Shown: positions 1-9,255, numbered from the stretch's first letter. The stretch: DNA of 64,000 nucleotides from Rhizobiaceae bacterium (GCA_023953845.1 JAMLJC010000001.1:2862501-2926500), one strand, 5' to 3'. A program made the numbers and translations. The notes: generated from the sequence alone by a model not told the origin.

Positions 1-188
1 TCGGTCTGGTGATGAGCGCCTTCGGCTGGACGCCGTTCGACATCCTCTACGGCATACAGGCGTTCTTCGAGCGAATCTGGCGCATGGGCTTCGCCACCGT
101 CGACCGCTTTCTCGGCTACATGCTTGTCGGCGCGGCGATCGTTGTCCCGGTGTTCCTCATCATTCGCCTGACGCGCCTGCGCAGCTGA
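1..188 (+). CDS. C-terminal part of a small membrane protein (DUF6460-like)
   Basis: The gene enters from outside the window. The frame beginning at base 3 reads about 61 residues and stops with TGA at 186-188. The visible part has an aromatic segment (GWTPFDILYGIQ) followed by one clear membrane helix (LVGAAIVVPVFLIIRL) and a short basic tail, so it is probably an inner-membrane protein with a cytoplasmic C-terminus. The pattern recalls the small DUF6460 proteins of Hyphomicrobiales, but that is recollection of the family and not a search result. Its stop is six bases from the end of the convergent histone-deacetylase-family gene. No catalytic motif is visible. Confidence 0.6.
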   Translation, partial: GLVMSAFGWTPFDILYGIQAFFERIWRMGFATVDRFLGYMLVGAAIVVPVFLIIRLTRLRS

Positions 189-193
189 CGTCG

Positions 194-1091
194 TCAGTCG
201 GAGTATCGCGCGGCGACCTCGAACAGGATCGCATGGCGCGCGGCGAGTTCCGCCATGTCGTGCGAGTATCCGCCGCCGATGACGCCGCAAAGCGGAATGC
301 CGCGCGTGCGGAAATGCCCGATCACCATATCCTCGCGACGTCTGAGCCCGTCCGTCGTGAGCGAGAGCCGTCCGAGGCGGTCGTGCTCGTGGGGATCGAC
401 GCCCGCATTGTAGAAGACGAGGTCCCATGCACGCCCGGATGAAAGCGCCGGCAGGATTTGCGCGAGCCTCTCGAGATAGGCGTCGTCGCGCAGCCCGTCC
501 GGCAGCGGCACGTCGAGGTTGGAGACGGCCTTGCGCACGGGATAGTTCTTTTCCGAATGCATCGAGAAAGTGAAGACACGCGGTTCGTCGGCGAGGATTT
601 CCGCCGTCCCGTCGCCCTGATGCACGTCGAGGTCGACCACCAGTATATTGTCGATACGCCGTTCCGCCAGCAGAACGAGGCTAGCGACGGCGACGTCGTT
701 GAAGGTGCAGAAGCCGGCGCCGTGCGCGCCGCGCGTGGTGGCTGCCGCCGGCCGTGTTGCAGGCGATGCCGTGCTCCAGCGCAAGGCGGGCGGCGAGCAC
801 GGTGCCCGCGCCGGCAAGCTGGGCGCGCCGCGAAACCCGCTCCACGATGGGAAAGCCGATCTCGCGCTCGATCTTCGGCGACACGCGGCAGGCAAGCACC
901 TGTTCGACATAGGCCGCGTCATGCGCGAGCTTGAGCCAGTCGGGCGAGGGGAGGTACGGCCGGCTTACGGCCCGCATCAGGCCGCGCGCGGAGAGCGCGG
1001 CGACGAGCGCGCTGTATTTTCCCATCGGGAAACGGTGGGTGACAGGAAAACCCGCGTCATAATCGGGATGGGTGACGATCCGGAGAGGCAC
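194..1091 (-). pseudogene. Histone deacetylase / acetylpolyamine amidohydrolase family gene with a frameshift
   Basis: The N-terminal half is read from 1091 (MPLRIVTHPDYDAGF, then TAGGSHHA near 740). The C-terminal half lies in another frame and ends at 194 (AHGAGFCTFNDVAV, VVDLDVHQGDGTAE, YNAGVDPHEHD, VIGGGYS). Intact family members read HHA-x-x-x-HGAGFC-x-FND without a break. Here one base is missing in the run of cg dinucleotides at about 730-745, just after the His-His pair. Inserting one base there restores a full-length protein of about 298 residues with all zinc-site residues (DVH, GVD). These enzymes deacetylate acetylpolyamines or acetyl-lysine. The rest is well preserved, so this is either a recent inactivation or a sequencing error. 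Confidence 0.8.
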
Positions 1092-1137
1092 GCGTCGGGT
1101 TTAGAGCAATGTCCGCCGCCGGGAAATACCGGTCCGT

Positions 1138-2217
1138 TCAGGCGTCGAGCGGCTTGCCCGCCCATTCATCCAGCCGCGTGTCGCGCAGCGCGCGGATGTT
1201 TGCGCTGCCGGAGCTCTCGACGGCCCTGAGCAATCCGTGAACGATCCGGCGCGGCAGGCCGGGGCCGCCATAAATCAGGCCGGTGTAGAGTTGAACAAGG
1301 TCCGCGCCGGCACGGATCTTGTCGAGCGCGCGTTCCGCCGTATCGACGCCGCCGACGCCGATCAGCACCATGTCGGGACCGAGCAGCTTGCGCATTTTTG
1401 CCAGAACGATGGTTGAGCGCCGGAACAGCGGCCGTCCCGACAGGCCGCCCGTCTCGCGCGCGGTGGTGCTTTTGAGCCCGCTGCGCGACAGCGTGGTGTT
1501 GGAGACGATGACGCCGTCCATCCGCTTGTCGAGAACTTCGGCCGCGATGTCGGCAAGTTCCTCCTCCGCGAGGTCGGGAGCGATCTTCAGGAACACCGGC
1601 ACCCTGCGGACTGCTTTTTCGCGCGCTTCCGTGACGCGTGTCAGAAGCTCGGCCAGCGCCTCGCGCGCCTGCATGTTGCGAAGGCCGGGCGTATTCGGCG
1701 ACGAGATGTTGACGGTGAGATAGGATGCGAGAGGCGAGAACCGCTCCACGCCGCGCGCATAGTCGCCGACGCGGTCCTCGCTGTCCTTGTTTGCTCCGAT
1801 GTTGACGCCGACGATGCCGCCGCGCCCGGCACGCGCCCTGAGCCGCCTTTCGGCCGCGTCATGCCCCTCATTGTTGAAGCCGAGGCGATTGATGACCGCT
1901 TCGTCCTCGATGAGCCGGAAGATTCGCGGCTTCGGATTGCCGGCCTGCGGGAGCGGCGTGATCGTGCCGACCTCCGCGAAACCGAAGCCAAGGCCGAGCA
2001 GGGCGTCCGGCACTTCGGCGTTCTTGTCGTAGCCCGCCGCCATGCCGAGCGGGTTCGGGAATGTCAGGCCGCAAACGGAAACGGCGAGACGGCTGTCCGC
2101 GCGTGCGGGCGAGCCGGTCGCGACGCCGCAGCGAAGCGCGGCGATCGACAGGCCGTGCGCCGTCTCGGGATCGAGGGAAAAGAGGGCGCGGCGGCCGACC
2201 GCATCGAACAGGCTCAC
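1138..2217 (-). CDS. pyrD: Dihydroorotate dehydrogenase (quinone), class 2
   Basis: Membrane-associated FMN enzyme that oxidises dihydroorotate to orotate with quinone as acceptor, the fourth step of pyrimidine synthesis. The 359-residue protein shows the class 2 hallmarks: an N-terminal amphipathic extension (SLFDAVGRRALFSLDPETAHG), the FMN-site segment NPLGMAAGYDKN, VGTITPLPQAGNPKPR, INRLGFNN, NISSPNTPGLR with the catalytic serine region, and a late IGVGGV phosphate loop. I place the start at GTG 2217, which overlaps the stop of the upstream DUF952 gene by four bases (GTGA). An in-frame upstream extension would run through that gene and is not needed. The two genes are probably co-transcribed. 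Confidence 0.95.
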   Translation of the reverse strand: MSLFDAVGRRALFSLDPETAHGLSIAALRCGVATGSPARADSRLAVSVCGLTFPNPLGMAAGYDKNAEVPDALLGLGFGFAEVGTITPLPQAGNPKPRIFRLIEDEAVINRLGFNNEGHDAAERRLRARAGRGGIVGVNIGANKDSEDRVGDYARGVERFSPLASYLTVNISSPNTPGLRNMQAREALAELLTRVTEAREKAVRRVPVFLKIAPDLAEEELADIAAEVLDKRMDGVIVSNTTLSRSGLKSTTARETGGLSGRPLFRRSTIVLAKMRKLLGPDMVLIGVGGVDTAERALDKIRAGADLVQLYTGLIYGGPGLPRRIVHGLLRAVESSGSANIRALRDTRLDEWAGKPLDA

Positions 2218-2561
2218 CGTTCGAGGTCCGGGAAGAGGTGATTGCCATCCGTGCCCAGCGGCAGCGACCGGACCCATTTCACGGCGTTGAGCCCAAGCGC
2301 CGCGTAGAGATGGGGGAACAGGGCTCCGCCGCGCGACGGCTCGTATTTCAGCGCGGGGCCGAGCGCCGCCGCATCTATCGCGATCAGCAGCAGATTGTCT
2401 TGCCCGGCAAAGTGCTTCGCCGCCGTCTCACGCACCTGATCCGCCGTCGAGAAGTGGATGTAGCCGTCCTGAATGTCGATCGGCGCGCCCTCGAAACGCC
2501 CGGCCTTTTCGGCCTCGCGCCACAGCGGTTCCGGGCAGATCTTGTAGATGATGTCGCGCAT
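2214..2561 (-). CDS. DUF952 family protein
   Basis: A 115-residue soluble protein. The characteristic DUF952 features are visible: an N-terminal IIYKICP strand, the DGYIHFSTADQVRETAAKHF segment and the C-terminal FPHLYAALGLNAVKWVRSLPLG. The biochemical role of the family is unknown to me. The start ATG at 2561 is the one that begins the conserved domain; the same frame stays open further upstream but without similarity. It is translationally coupled to pyrD through a GTGA overlap, a gene pair I recall as common in rhizobia. Confidence 0.85.
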   Translation of the reverse strand: MRDIIYKICPEPLWREAEKAGRFEGAPIDIQDGYIHFSTADQVRETAAKHFAGQDNLLLIAIDAAALGPALKYEPSRGGALFPHLYAALGLNAVKWVRSLPLGTDGNHLFPDLER

Positions 2562-2660
2562 GCCCCGCGCTATAGTCGCAAAGCCGGGACCACGAAAGGG
2601 CGGCATCGCATTTCCGGCACAAACGCGTGGCATGATGATGGCCCGTTCAAGGAGAAGTCC

Positions 2661-3077
2661 ATGCGAACCCTGAGCTTCGCGCTTGTCGCCGCCGGCCTTC
2701 CTGTTCTTGCCTCCGTCGCCTCCGCCGGGGAGCAGCAGCGTTACGAGCTGCGCGAAACGGATAACGGCTACGTCCGCCTGGACACGAGCACCGGGGAAAT
2801 GTCGATCTGCGAGCAGCGTGGAAGCCAGCTCGTCTGCCGCATGGCGGCCGATGAACGCATGGCGCTTCAGGACGAGATCGACCGGCTGAACGAATCGCTT
2901 CGCGCTCTCGATGAACGCGTCGCCGCGCTCGAAAAGGCGCCTCCGGTGGCTGTCCTCCCGAGTGAGGAGCAGTTCGACAGGACGCTTGGCTATATGCAGC
3001 GTTTCCGCGGCTTCATGGACATCATGAAGGAATATGACCGGGATCAGGAACCGTCGGCGACCCCGCAAAGAACCTGA
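2661..3077 (+). CDS. Small exported coiled-coil protein, function unknown
   Basis: 138 residues. An N-terminal signal peptide is evident (MRTLSFALVAAGLPVLASVASA, cleavage after ASA). The mature part begins with a short strand-rich stretch holding two cysteines (MSICEQRGSQLVCRM), then a charged heptad-like segment (residues about 70-93, DEIDRLNESLRALDERVAAL) that should form a coiled coil. The two cysteines could form a disulphide in the periplasm. The start has a good AAGGAG Shine-Dalgarno at 2649-2654. I do not recognise a named family. It is divergent from DUF952-pyrD and reads toward the response regulator gene. Confidence 0.75.
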   Translation: MRTLSFALVAAGLPVLASVASAGEQQRYELRETDNGYVRLDTSTGEMSICEQRGSQLVCRMAADERMALQDEIDRLNESLRALDERVAALEKAPPVAVLPSEEQFDRTLGYMQRFRGFMDIMKEYDRDQEPSATPQRT

Positions 3078-3201
3078 AAATTCCTATTCTCGCCTTTTGG
3101 CTCGCTTTCATGGGATTTTACCTTGAAAAGCGCGGTCCGGCCCGCATAATCCGCTACAGACTCTACGCCGACAGCAGAACTGGCGAGAGCGGGAGGGCCA
3201 T

Positions 3202-3861
3202 TTGCCGCAAGGCTACAAGTTCGTCATCGCGGATGACCACCCGCTGTTTCGCGGAGCGCTCAAGCAGGCCATCGGCGGCATGGCCGATGACGGAGTCGTT
3301 CTGGAAGCCGGCGATTTCGAAGCGGCGAAGAAGATCGTCGCCGAGAACGAAGATCTGGATCTCGTGCTTCTCGACCTTTCCATGCCGGGCGCCAGCGGCC
3401 TGTCGGGATTGATTTCGCTGCGTGGCGTCCATGCCGAGGTGCCTATGGTGGTGGTGTCGGCGCATGACGATCCGGAGACGATACGCCGCGCGCTGGAACT
3501 GGGCGCGTCCGGCTTCATCTCGAAATCGGCGAGCATGGAGGATATCCGCAAGGCCGTTCAGACCGTGCTCGACGGCGGCATATCGGCGCCCGGCGGCATC
3601 GACCTCGGCGTCGAGCAGGACCCCGAGATTTCCGACCTGATCCGCCGCCTGCAATCGTTGACGCCGCAGCAGACCCGCGTGCTCGGCATGCTCGCCGAGG
3701 GCCTGCTGAACAAGCAGATCGCCTATGAGCTCAATGTCTCCGAAGCCACGATCAAGGCCCATGTCTCCGCCGTGTTGCAGAAGCTCGGCGTCGACAGCCG
3801 CACGCAGGCGGTCATCCAGCTGAGCAAGATCGGCTCAGACGCGGTGCAGTCGCCGGGGTAG
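3202..3861 (+). CDS. NarL/FixJ-type response regulator (CrbR/ErdR-like)
   Basis: 219 residues with an N-terminal receiver (about 1-125) and a C-terminal LuxR helix-turn-helix (LTPQQTRVLGMLAEGLLNKQIAYEL, then SEATIKAHVSAVLQKL). Receiver residues are intact: acidic pair D11/D12, phosphoacceptor D58 in LLDLSMPG, and K108. The start is a TTG at 3202 because the receiver begins immediately (YKFVIADDHPLFRGAL). The protein reads convergently toward a hybrid kinase with an SSS transporter domain, only 16 bases away. That pairing is the arrangement of CrbS/CrbR and MxtR/ErdR, systems known to control acetyl-CoA synthetase and acetate use. The functional match is inferred from architecture. Confidence 0.88.
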   Translation: MPQGYKFVIADDHPLFRGALKQAIGGMADDGVVLEAGDFEAAKKIVAENEDLDLVLLDLSMPGASGLSGLISLRGVHAEVPMVVVSAHDDPETIRRALELGASGFISKSASMEDIRKAVQTVLDGGISAPGGIDLGVEQDPEISDLIRRLQSLTPQQTRVLGMLAEGLLNKQIAYELNVSEATIKAHVSAVLQKLGVDSRTQAVIQLSKIGSDAVQSPG

Positions 3862-3877
3862 CATATCCTGACCCTGA

Positions 3878-6800
3878 CTATTCGGCGGCAGGCGCCATGC
3901 GGCGCACCCGCATCATGATCGTCCGCAGGATCGCCGGCTTGAGCGGCTTGTTGATCACCGGCACGTCGATCGCCTCGGCCGAGTCGCGCACTTCCTGAGA
4001 GCGGTCGGCGGTGATGAGAACCGCCGGCAGCGCCCTTCCGTAGATCTCGCGCAGCCGTGCAATGGCTTCGAGGCCCGTTTCGCCATCCAGATGATAGTCG
4101 GCGAGCACCATATCCGGCATCTCGGGCCGCTGCCTGCGGTTCACGAAGGCGGCAAGCCCGGAAAACGTGTCGACCCGGCAGCCCCATCCCTCAAGCAGCA
4201 AGCGCATGCCGTCGAGAATGCGCGGGTCGTTGTCGATGGCTATGACCTGCAATCCGCTGAGCGCGATCTGCGGCGCCTGCTGCGGCCTGATTCGCCGCAC
4301 GACGCGCGGCTCCTCGGCGCTTGAAACGGGCAGGAGCACGGAGGCGGTCGTCCCCTTGCCCTTTTCGGACCGCATCCTGATCTCGACGCGCAGCACGCGC
4401 GCGATGCGGTCGACGATGGAGAGCCCCAGGCCCAGACCCTCGGCCTCCCGAATGCCGTCGTCCAGCCGCCGGAATTCCTGGAAGACGGAGTTGAGCTTGT
4501 CCGCCTCGATGCCGATGCCGGAATCGAGCACCTGGATTTCGGCGAGATCGCCACGTCGCCTGACGCCAACGATGATCTTGCCGGCGCGCGTATATTTGAT
4601 CGCGTTGGAAACGAGGTTCTGGACAAGCCGCCGCAAAAGGTTGCGGTCTGTTTCCACCACCAGCGAGGAGGGCACGATGCGCAGCTCCAGGGACTTGGCC
4701 GCGGCCAGCGGCATGAAGTCCGTGCCGATCTGGCGGAGCATCTCCTCCAGACGGAAGACGCTTTCCTGCGGCTTCATCGCCCCGGCGTCGAGGCGCGAGA
4801 TGTCGAGCACCGCACCGAGGATCGTTTCCACCGACTCCAGCGAGGATTCGATGCTGCCGACGGCATCGCGGATCGGTCCCTTCGGAGCCTTCTCCATGAG
4901 AGACGAGGTGTAGAGGCGGGCGGCGTTCAGAGGCTGAAGAATGTCGTGGCCAGCCGCCGCGAGGAAGCGCGTCTTGCCGAGATTGGCTTCCTCCGCCAGC
5001 ATCTGCGCCTGCGCCAGTTCCTCGTTCACCCTGGTCAGTTCGGCCGTGCGGCTCTGCACCCTGAGTTCCAGCGATTCGTTCGCCTGCTTGAGCGCCTTGT
5101 CCGCGGCGACGCGCGCCGAAATATCGGTATAGGTCGCGACGAGGCCGCCGTCGGGCATCGGGTTCGACCGCAGTTCGATGGTCCGGCCGCTGGTCTTGAG
5201 TTCCAGTTGCCACGGGCTGCCGAATGTCGTGAGGCGGTTAAGCGTGCTCACGATCTGGTCGCTGGAAATATCGCCGCGCCGGGCGAGGAAGCGCAACACA
5301 TGGTCGAGCGAGACGCCGACCTGTCCCATCTCGTCGGGCAGGTCGAAGAGCATGCGGTACTGCCGGTTCCAGCAGGTCAGGCGGAAATCCTTGTCGAAGA
5401 CGGTGATACCCTGCGCCATCTGGTCGAGCGCGATCTGCAGGAGGTCGCGGTTGTATTGCAGCGCTTCGGTGGCGTCGTCGAGCAGGCGGAAGGCGTCCTT
5501 GGCGTTCGGGTCGTTGCGCTGGAACAGCAGCGACAGGATGAGCCGCGCCGAGGACGAGCCGACCGCGCTCGCCAGAAGCTGCTCGGAAAAGCGGATGACG
5601 CCGATATTTGCCTGATCGCCGCCGTTCAGCTTGCCGCCCAGCGTCGAGGCGAAGGTCTGGAAGGAGCGTTCGGTGCGCTCGACGCCGAGATAGCGGGAAA
5701 TCGTGTCCTTGAGCTCGTTCACCGTCACCGCCGTGCGGAAACGGCGCAGCATCGGCAGCGGGCTAGTGTCACGCGGCACGAAGATCGCGGCCTGGATGCG
5801 TTCCAGCGGCATCGCCGTGCGGGAGAGCGAGCCCAGCACGAAGAACAGCGTGTTGATCGACAGGCTCCACAGCACGCCGTGGTTCAACGGCTCCGCGACG
5901 GTCCCGAACAGCGATTGCGGCTTCAGCGTGTCGATGCCGAACGGCCCGTTCACGATGATCGACAGGTCCGGCGAGGCCAGGGAAGGAAAAAGCAGCGTAT
6001 AGCCCCAGACGGCGAAGCCCGCCGTCATGCCGATGATCGCGCCGCGCGCGTTTGCGCCGCGCCAGATCAGTCCGCCGAAGAAGGCGGGCGCGAATTGCGC
6101 GATTGCGGCGAAGGACATGAGGCCGATCGACGCCAGCCGGGCGTTGTTGGTGCTCTCGCGGTAGTAGAGGAAGGCGGCGAACAGGATGACGAAGATCGCC
6201 GCGCGGCGCACGTTGAGGATCAGCCGCGTCCAGTCTTCGGTTTCCCCCGGCTCGGACTTCAGCAGACGCCGGACGAAGAGCGGGATCACCAGATCGTTGG
6301 AGATCATGATCGAGAGCGCGACGCTTTCCACGATCACCATCGCGGTCGCGGCGGAGAGCCCGCCGATGAAGGCGACCATCGCCATCGTGTCGTTGCCGGC
6401 GAGCAGCGGCACCGAGAGCACGTAGAGATCGCTGCTCGTCCTGTCGCCGATCAGAGTCAGGCCGGCGAAGGCGATGGGCAGCACGAAGAAGTTGATCGCG
6501 ACGAGGTAGAGCGGGAACACCCAGCTTGCGTGCCTCAACTCGCTGACGTTCCGGTTCTCGACGAAGGTGACGTAGAACTGGCGCGGCAGCATGATGATGG
6601 CGAAACCGCTGATCACCGTCATGACCAGCCATGTGCCGAGCGAGGTGCGGTGGGAGAGCGCCGCCTCGATATGCCGGTTGCCGCTGAAGGACTTGAACAG
6701 GTCGCTCGGTCCGCCGAAAAGGATGAAGAAGACGCAAAGGCCGATTGCGAGGAAGGCCGCGAGCTTGATAATCGACTCGACCGCGACCGCCAGCACCAGC

Positions 6801-7372
6801 CCGTCCTGATGTTCGGTGGCGTCGGCATGGCGCGTGCCGAACAGGATGGCGAACAGCGCCAGCATGCCGGCGACGACGAGCGAGATGTCGCTGACGAACG
6901 GGTCGAAGGTGAAGGGCGCGCCAGTGTGATGCTCGACGATCAGGCTCATCGAGCCGGAGATCGCCTTGAGCTGCAGCGCGATGTAGGGCACCGCGCCCAC
7001 CGTCGCGATCAGCGTGGCGATGGAAGCGACGCCGAAGCTCTTGCCGTAGCGCGCGCCGAGGAAGTCCGCGATCGAGGTGATCTTTTCCGCCTTGGCGAGC
7101 CTGATGATGCGGCTGAGCAGCGGGAAGCCGAAGGTGAACACCAGAACGGGCCCGATATAGATCGCGAGGAATTCGAGCCCGCGCTCGGCCGCCAGTCCGA
7201 CAGAGCCGAAGAACGTCCAGGACGTGCAATAGATGCCGAGGCTGAGCGCGTAGATGTTCGGGCGGGTGAGGCCGCTGGCGCGGCCCGCCGCGCGGCGGTC
7301 GCCATGACTGGCGATGCCGAACAGCAGCGTGACATAGGCGACCGCCACGATGGCGACGAACCAGGCCTGCAA
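3878..7372 (-). CDS. SSS-domain hybrid sensor histidine kinase (CrbS/MxtR-like)
   Basis: A membrane sensor of about 1164 residues. In order: a sodium:solute-symporter-like region of 12-13 helices (about 1-500), a STAC-like linker (SEQLLASAVGSSSARLILSL), a PAS domain (ITVFDKDFRLTCWNRQYRMLF), HisKA with the phosphoacceptor His near residue 809 (AAGHDILQPLNAARL), an HATPase (NLVSNAIKYT, DSGIGI, GLGLGLSIV) and a C-terminal receiver with Asp near 1091 (VLADYHLDG). I choose TTG at 7372 because AGAAGGAGAG lies seven bases upstream; the TTG at 7405 has no such site. It is convergent with the NarL-type regulator. By analogy with CrbS it senses or transports a small carboxylate such as acetate. The ligand is unproven. 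Confidence 0.92.
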   Translation of the reverse strand: MQAWFVAIVAVAYVTLLFGIASHGDRRAAGRASGLTRPNIYALSLGIYCTSWTFFGSVGLAAERGLEFLAIYIGPVLVFTFGFPLLSRIIRLAKAEKITSIADFLGARYGKSFGVASIATLIATVGAVPYIALQLKAISGSMSLIVEHHTGAPFTFDPFVSDISLVVAGMLALFAILFGTRHADATEHQDGLVLAVAVESIIKLAAFLAIGLCVFFILFGGPSDLFKSFSGNRHIEAALSHRTSLGTWLVMTVISGFAIIMLPRQFYVTFVENRNVSELRHASWVFPLYLVAINFFVLPIAFAGLTLIGDRTSSDLYVLSVPLLAGNDTMAMVAFIGGLSAATAMVIVESVALSIMISNDLVIPLFVRRLLKSEPGETEDWTRLILNVRRAAIFVILFAAFLYYRESTNNARLASIGLMSFAAIAQFAPAFFGGLIWRGANARGAIIGMTAGFAVWGYTLLFPSLASPDLSIIVNGPFGIDTLKPQSLFGTVAEPLNHGVLWSLSINTLFFVLGSLSRTAMPLERIQAAIFVPRDTSPLPMLRRFRTAVTVNELKDTISRYLGVERTERSFQTFASTLGGKLNGGDQANIGVIRFSEQLLASAVGSSSARLILSLLFQRNDPNAKDAFRLLDDATEALQYNRDLLQIALDQMAQGITVFDKDFRLTCWNRQYRMLFDLPDEMGQVGVSLDHVLRFLARRGDISSDQIVSTLNRLTTFGSPWQLELKTSGRTIELRSNPMPDGGLVATYTDISARVAADKALKQANESLELRVQSRTAELTRVNEELAQAQMLAEEANLGKTRFLAAAGHDILQPLNAARLYTSSLMEKAPKGPIRDAVGSIESSLESVETILGAVLDISRLDAGAMKPQESVFRLEEMLRQIGTDFMPLAAAKSLELRIVPSSLVVETDRNLLRRLVQNLVSNAIKYTRAGKIIVGVRRRGDLAEIQVLDSGIGIEADKLNSVFQEFRRLDDGIREAEGLGLGLSIVDRIARVLRVEIRMRSEKGKGTTASVLLPVSSAEEPRVVRRIRPQQAPQIALSGLQVIAIDNDPRILDGMRLLLEGWGCRVDTFSGLAAFVNRRQRPEMPDMVLADYHLDGETGLEAIARLREIYGRALPAVLITADRSQEVRDSAEAIDVPVINKPLKPAILRTIMMRVRRMAPAAE

Positions 7373-7542
7373 GCCCGCTCTCCTTCTTTTCCGGGATCGA
7401 GGCAATCACAGCTTTCGTCCGCTGTCGATATGACTCGGGACAAACCAAATTGGGACTTCAAGCCACGTTGACTTTTGATAATGTGCTGATCGACCGGCAA
7501 CCCGAATGGCAGTGCGGTCGGGGACAGCAGAGGAGAATGCCT

Positions 7543-7965
7543 GTGATCAAGGAATTCCAGGAGTTTATTGCCAAGGGCAACGTCATGGACCTCGCGGTCG
7601 GCGTCATCATCGGCGGCGCGTTCGGTCTGATCGTCAATTCGCTGGTCGGCGACATCATCATGCCCATCGTGGGCGCCATCTTCGGAGGCTTCGACTTCTC
7701 CAACTACTTCCTGCCGCTTTCCTCCTCGGTCACGGCGACCTCGCTGGAGGAAGCCCGGAAGCAGGGAGCGGTGTTCGCCTACGGCAACTTCCTGACCGTC
7801 GTCATCAACTTCCTGATCCTCGCCTGGATCATCTTCCTGATGGTCAAGGCGGTGAACGGACTGCGCAGGAAGCTGGAAAGCGAGAAGCCTGCACCGCCCG
7901 CCGCTCCGCCGGCTCCGGAAGTGGGGCTGCTCACCGAAATTCGCGATCTGCTCGCCCGCAAGTAG
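7543..7965 (+). CDS. mscL: Large-conductance mechanosensitive channel MscL
   Basis: 140 residues, the normal MscL length. It forms a homopentameric inner-membrane pore that opens at high membrane tension to release solutes during hypo-osmotic shock. Helix 1 carries the diagnostic GNVMDLAVGVIIGGAFGLIV. A periplasmic loop follows, then helix 2 (FLTVVINFLILAWIIFLMVKAV) and a charged C-terminal helix (LLTEIRDLLAR) after a Pro/Ala linker. I choose GTG 7543 because AGGAG at 7531-7535 is correctly spaced for it and MIKEF is the usual N-terminus; the ATG at 7537 touches that site. A strong hairpin follows the gene. Confidence 0.96.
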   Translation: MIKEFQEFIAKGNVMDLAVGVIIGGAFGLIVNSLVGDIIMPIVGAIFGGFDFSNYFLPLSSSVTATSLEEARKQGAVFAYGNFLTVVINFLILAWIIFLMVKAVNGLRRKLESEKPAPPAAPPAPEVGLLTEIRDLLARK

Positions 7966-7977
7966 CATCTGCGGCCG

Positions 7978-8008
7978 ATTTCCCCGGATTGCGCCAATCC
8001 GGGGAAAT
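7978..8008 (+). terminator. Hairpin after mscL
   Basis: A perfect 13-bp inverted repeat with a 5-base loop (atttccccggatt, gcgcc, aatccggggaaat) begins 12 bases after the mscL stop. The trailing U-tract is short, so termination may be only partly intrinsic. Confidence 0.65.
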
Positions 8009-8088
8009 TGCTTGGCGTGCGAAACGCACGCCTCGCATTCGTGCGGCGAAACGGCTATGCGCCAAGGCGTTTCGCAACCGGATGCGCC

Positions 8089-9255
8089 ATGTCCTTCCTT
8101 TCCCACGTCCAGCCCGCCGCGGCAAAAGCGCCGGCCAGCGGCATCATCTCCGTCGTCAACTACGGCCGCGACAGGCCCGGCCTGATCCCGCTATGGGCGG
8201 GGGAGGGCGACATGCCGACGCCCGACTTCATTTCCGACGCGGCGGCCAAGGGCCTGCGGGACGGCGAGACCTTCTACACCTGGCAGCGCGGCATCCCCGA
8301 TCTGCGCGAGGCGCTGGCGCGCTACTATCAGCGGCATTTCGGCAAGGTGTTTCCGGCGGACGAGTTCGTCGTCACCGGCTCCGGCATGCATGCCATCCAG
8401 CTCGCGATCCAGCTCGTCGCGGGCAGCGGCGACGATCTCGTCTACCTGTCGCCGGCCTGGCCGAATTTCGCTGGCGCGGCGATCGTGGCCGGCGCCAATC
8501 CGATCCCTGTTCCGCTATCGCTCGGCGGCAATGGCTGGACGATGGATGTCGAGCGGCTTGAGGCGGCGATCACGCCGAAGACCCGCGCCATCTTTCTGAA
8601 CAGCCCCTGCAATCCGAGCGGCTGGACGGCGGATCACGCGACGCTGAAGTCGGTGCTCGACCTCGCGCGACGGAAGGGGCTCTGGATCATCGCCGACGAG
8701 ATCTATTCGCTGTTCTACTATGACGGCGCGCGCGCTCCCTCCTTCCTCGACATCATGGAGCCGGAGGACCGCATCCTCTTCGTGAACACCTTTTCCAAGA
8801 ACTGGGCGATGACCGGCTGGCGCGTCGGCTGGCTGCGCGTGCATCCCTCGCTCAATGCCACGCTGGAAAACCTCATCCAGTATTCGACCTCAGGCGTTGC
8901 GCAGTTCATGCAGCGCGGGGCAATCGCGGCGCTCGACTTCGGTGACGCGTTCATCGCCGAGCAGGTGACGCGCGCTCGCGTAGCGCGCGATCTGGTCTGT
9001 GGCATCATCGGCAGCACGGGGAAGGCGCGTTTCGCCGTGCCGCAAGGCGCGTTCTACCTGTTCTTCGCGGTCGACGGATTGGATGATTCCATGGCCGCCG
9101 CCAGGGAGATCATCGACAAGGCCAATGTCGGCCTCGCGCCCGGCACGGCCTTCGGCGCCGGCGGCGAGGGTTTCCTGCGGCTGTGCTTCCACCGCCGGCT
9201 GGATCAGGTCGAGGAAGCCGCTCACCGCGTGGCGAACTGGCTGAACGGGAGCTAG
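8089..9255 (+). CDS. Pyridoxal-phosphate aminotransferase, class I/II
   Basis: 388 residues, fold type I. Recognisable elements are the substrate-side WAGEGDMPTPDFI near the N-terminus, YTWQRGIPDLREALARYY, the LNSPCNPSG motif, the IIADEIYSLFYY segment with the PLP-binding Asp and Tyr, the Schiff-base lysine in FSKNWAMTGWRVGW, and FLRLCFHR with the carboxylate-binding Arg at the end. Family members transfer amino groups between amino acids and 2-oxo acids; the exact substrate cannot be read from sequence. I use ATG 8089, where the family alignment starts. No partner gene is adjacent, because a repeat element separates it from hemA. Confidence 0.85.
   Translation: MSFLSHVQPAAAKAPASGIISVVNYGRDRPGLIPLWAGEGDMPTPDFISDAAAKGLRDGETFYTWQRGIPDLREALARYYQRHFGKVFPADEFVVTGSGMHAIQLAIQLVAGSGDDLVYLSPAWPNFAGAAIVAGANPIPVPLSLGGNGWTMDVERLEAAITPKTRAIFLNSPCNPSGWTADHATLKSVLDLARRKGLWIIADEIYSLFYYDGARAPSFLDIMEPEDRILFVNTFSKNWAMTGWRVGWLRVHPSLNATLENLIQYSTSGVAQFMQRGAIAALDFGDAFIAEQVTRARVARDLVCGIIGSTGKARFAVPQGAFYLFFAVDGLDDSMAAAREIIDKANVGLAPGTAFGAGGEGFLRLCFHRRLDQVEEAAHRVANWLNGS

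Noticed and set aside
4946..7471. Plus-strand open frame of 841 codons opposite the hybrid kinase
   Set aside because: It is rich in Arg, Asp, Glu, His and Gln and lacks domain features, as expected for an antisense shadow of a GC-rich gene; the minus-strand kinase explains the region fully.
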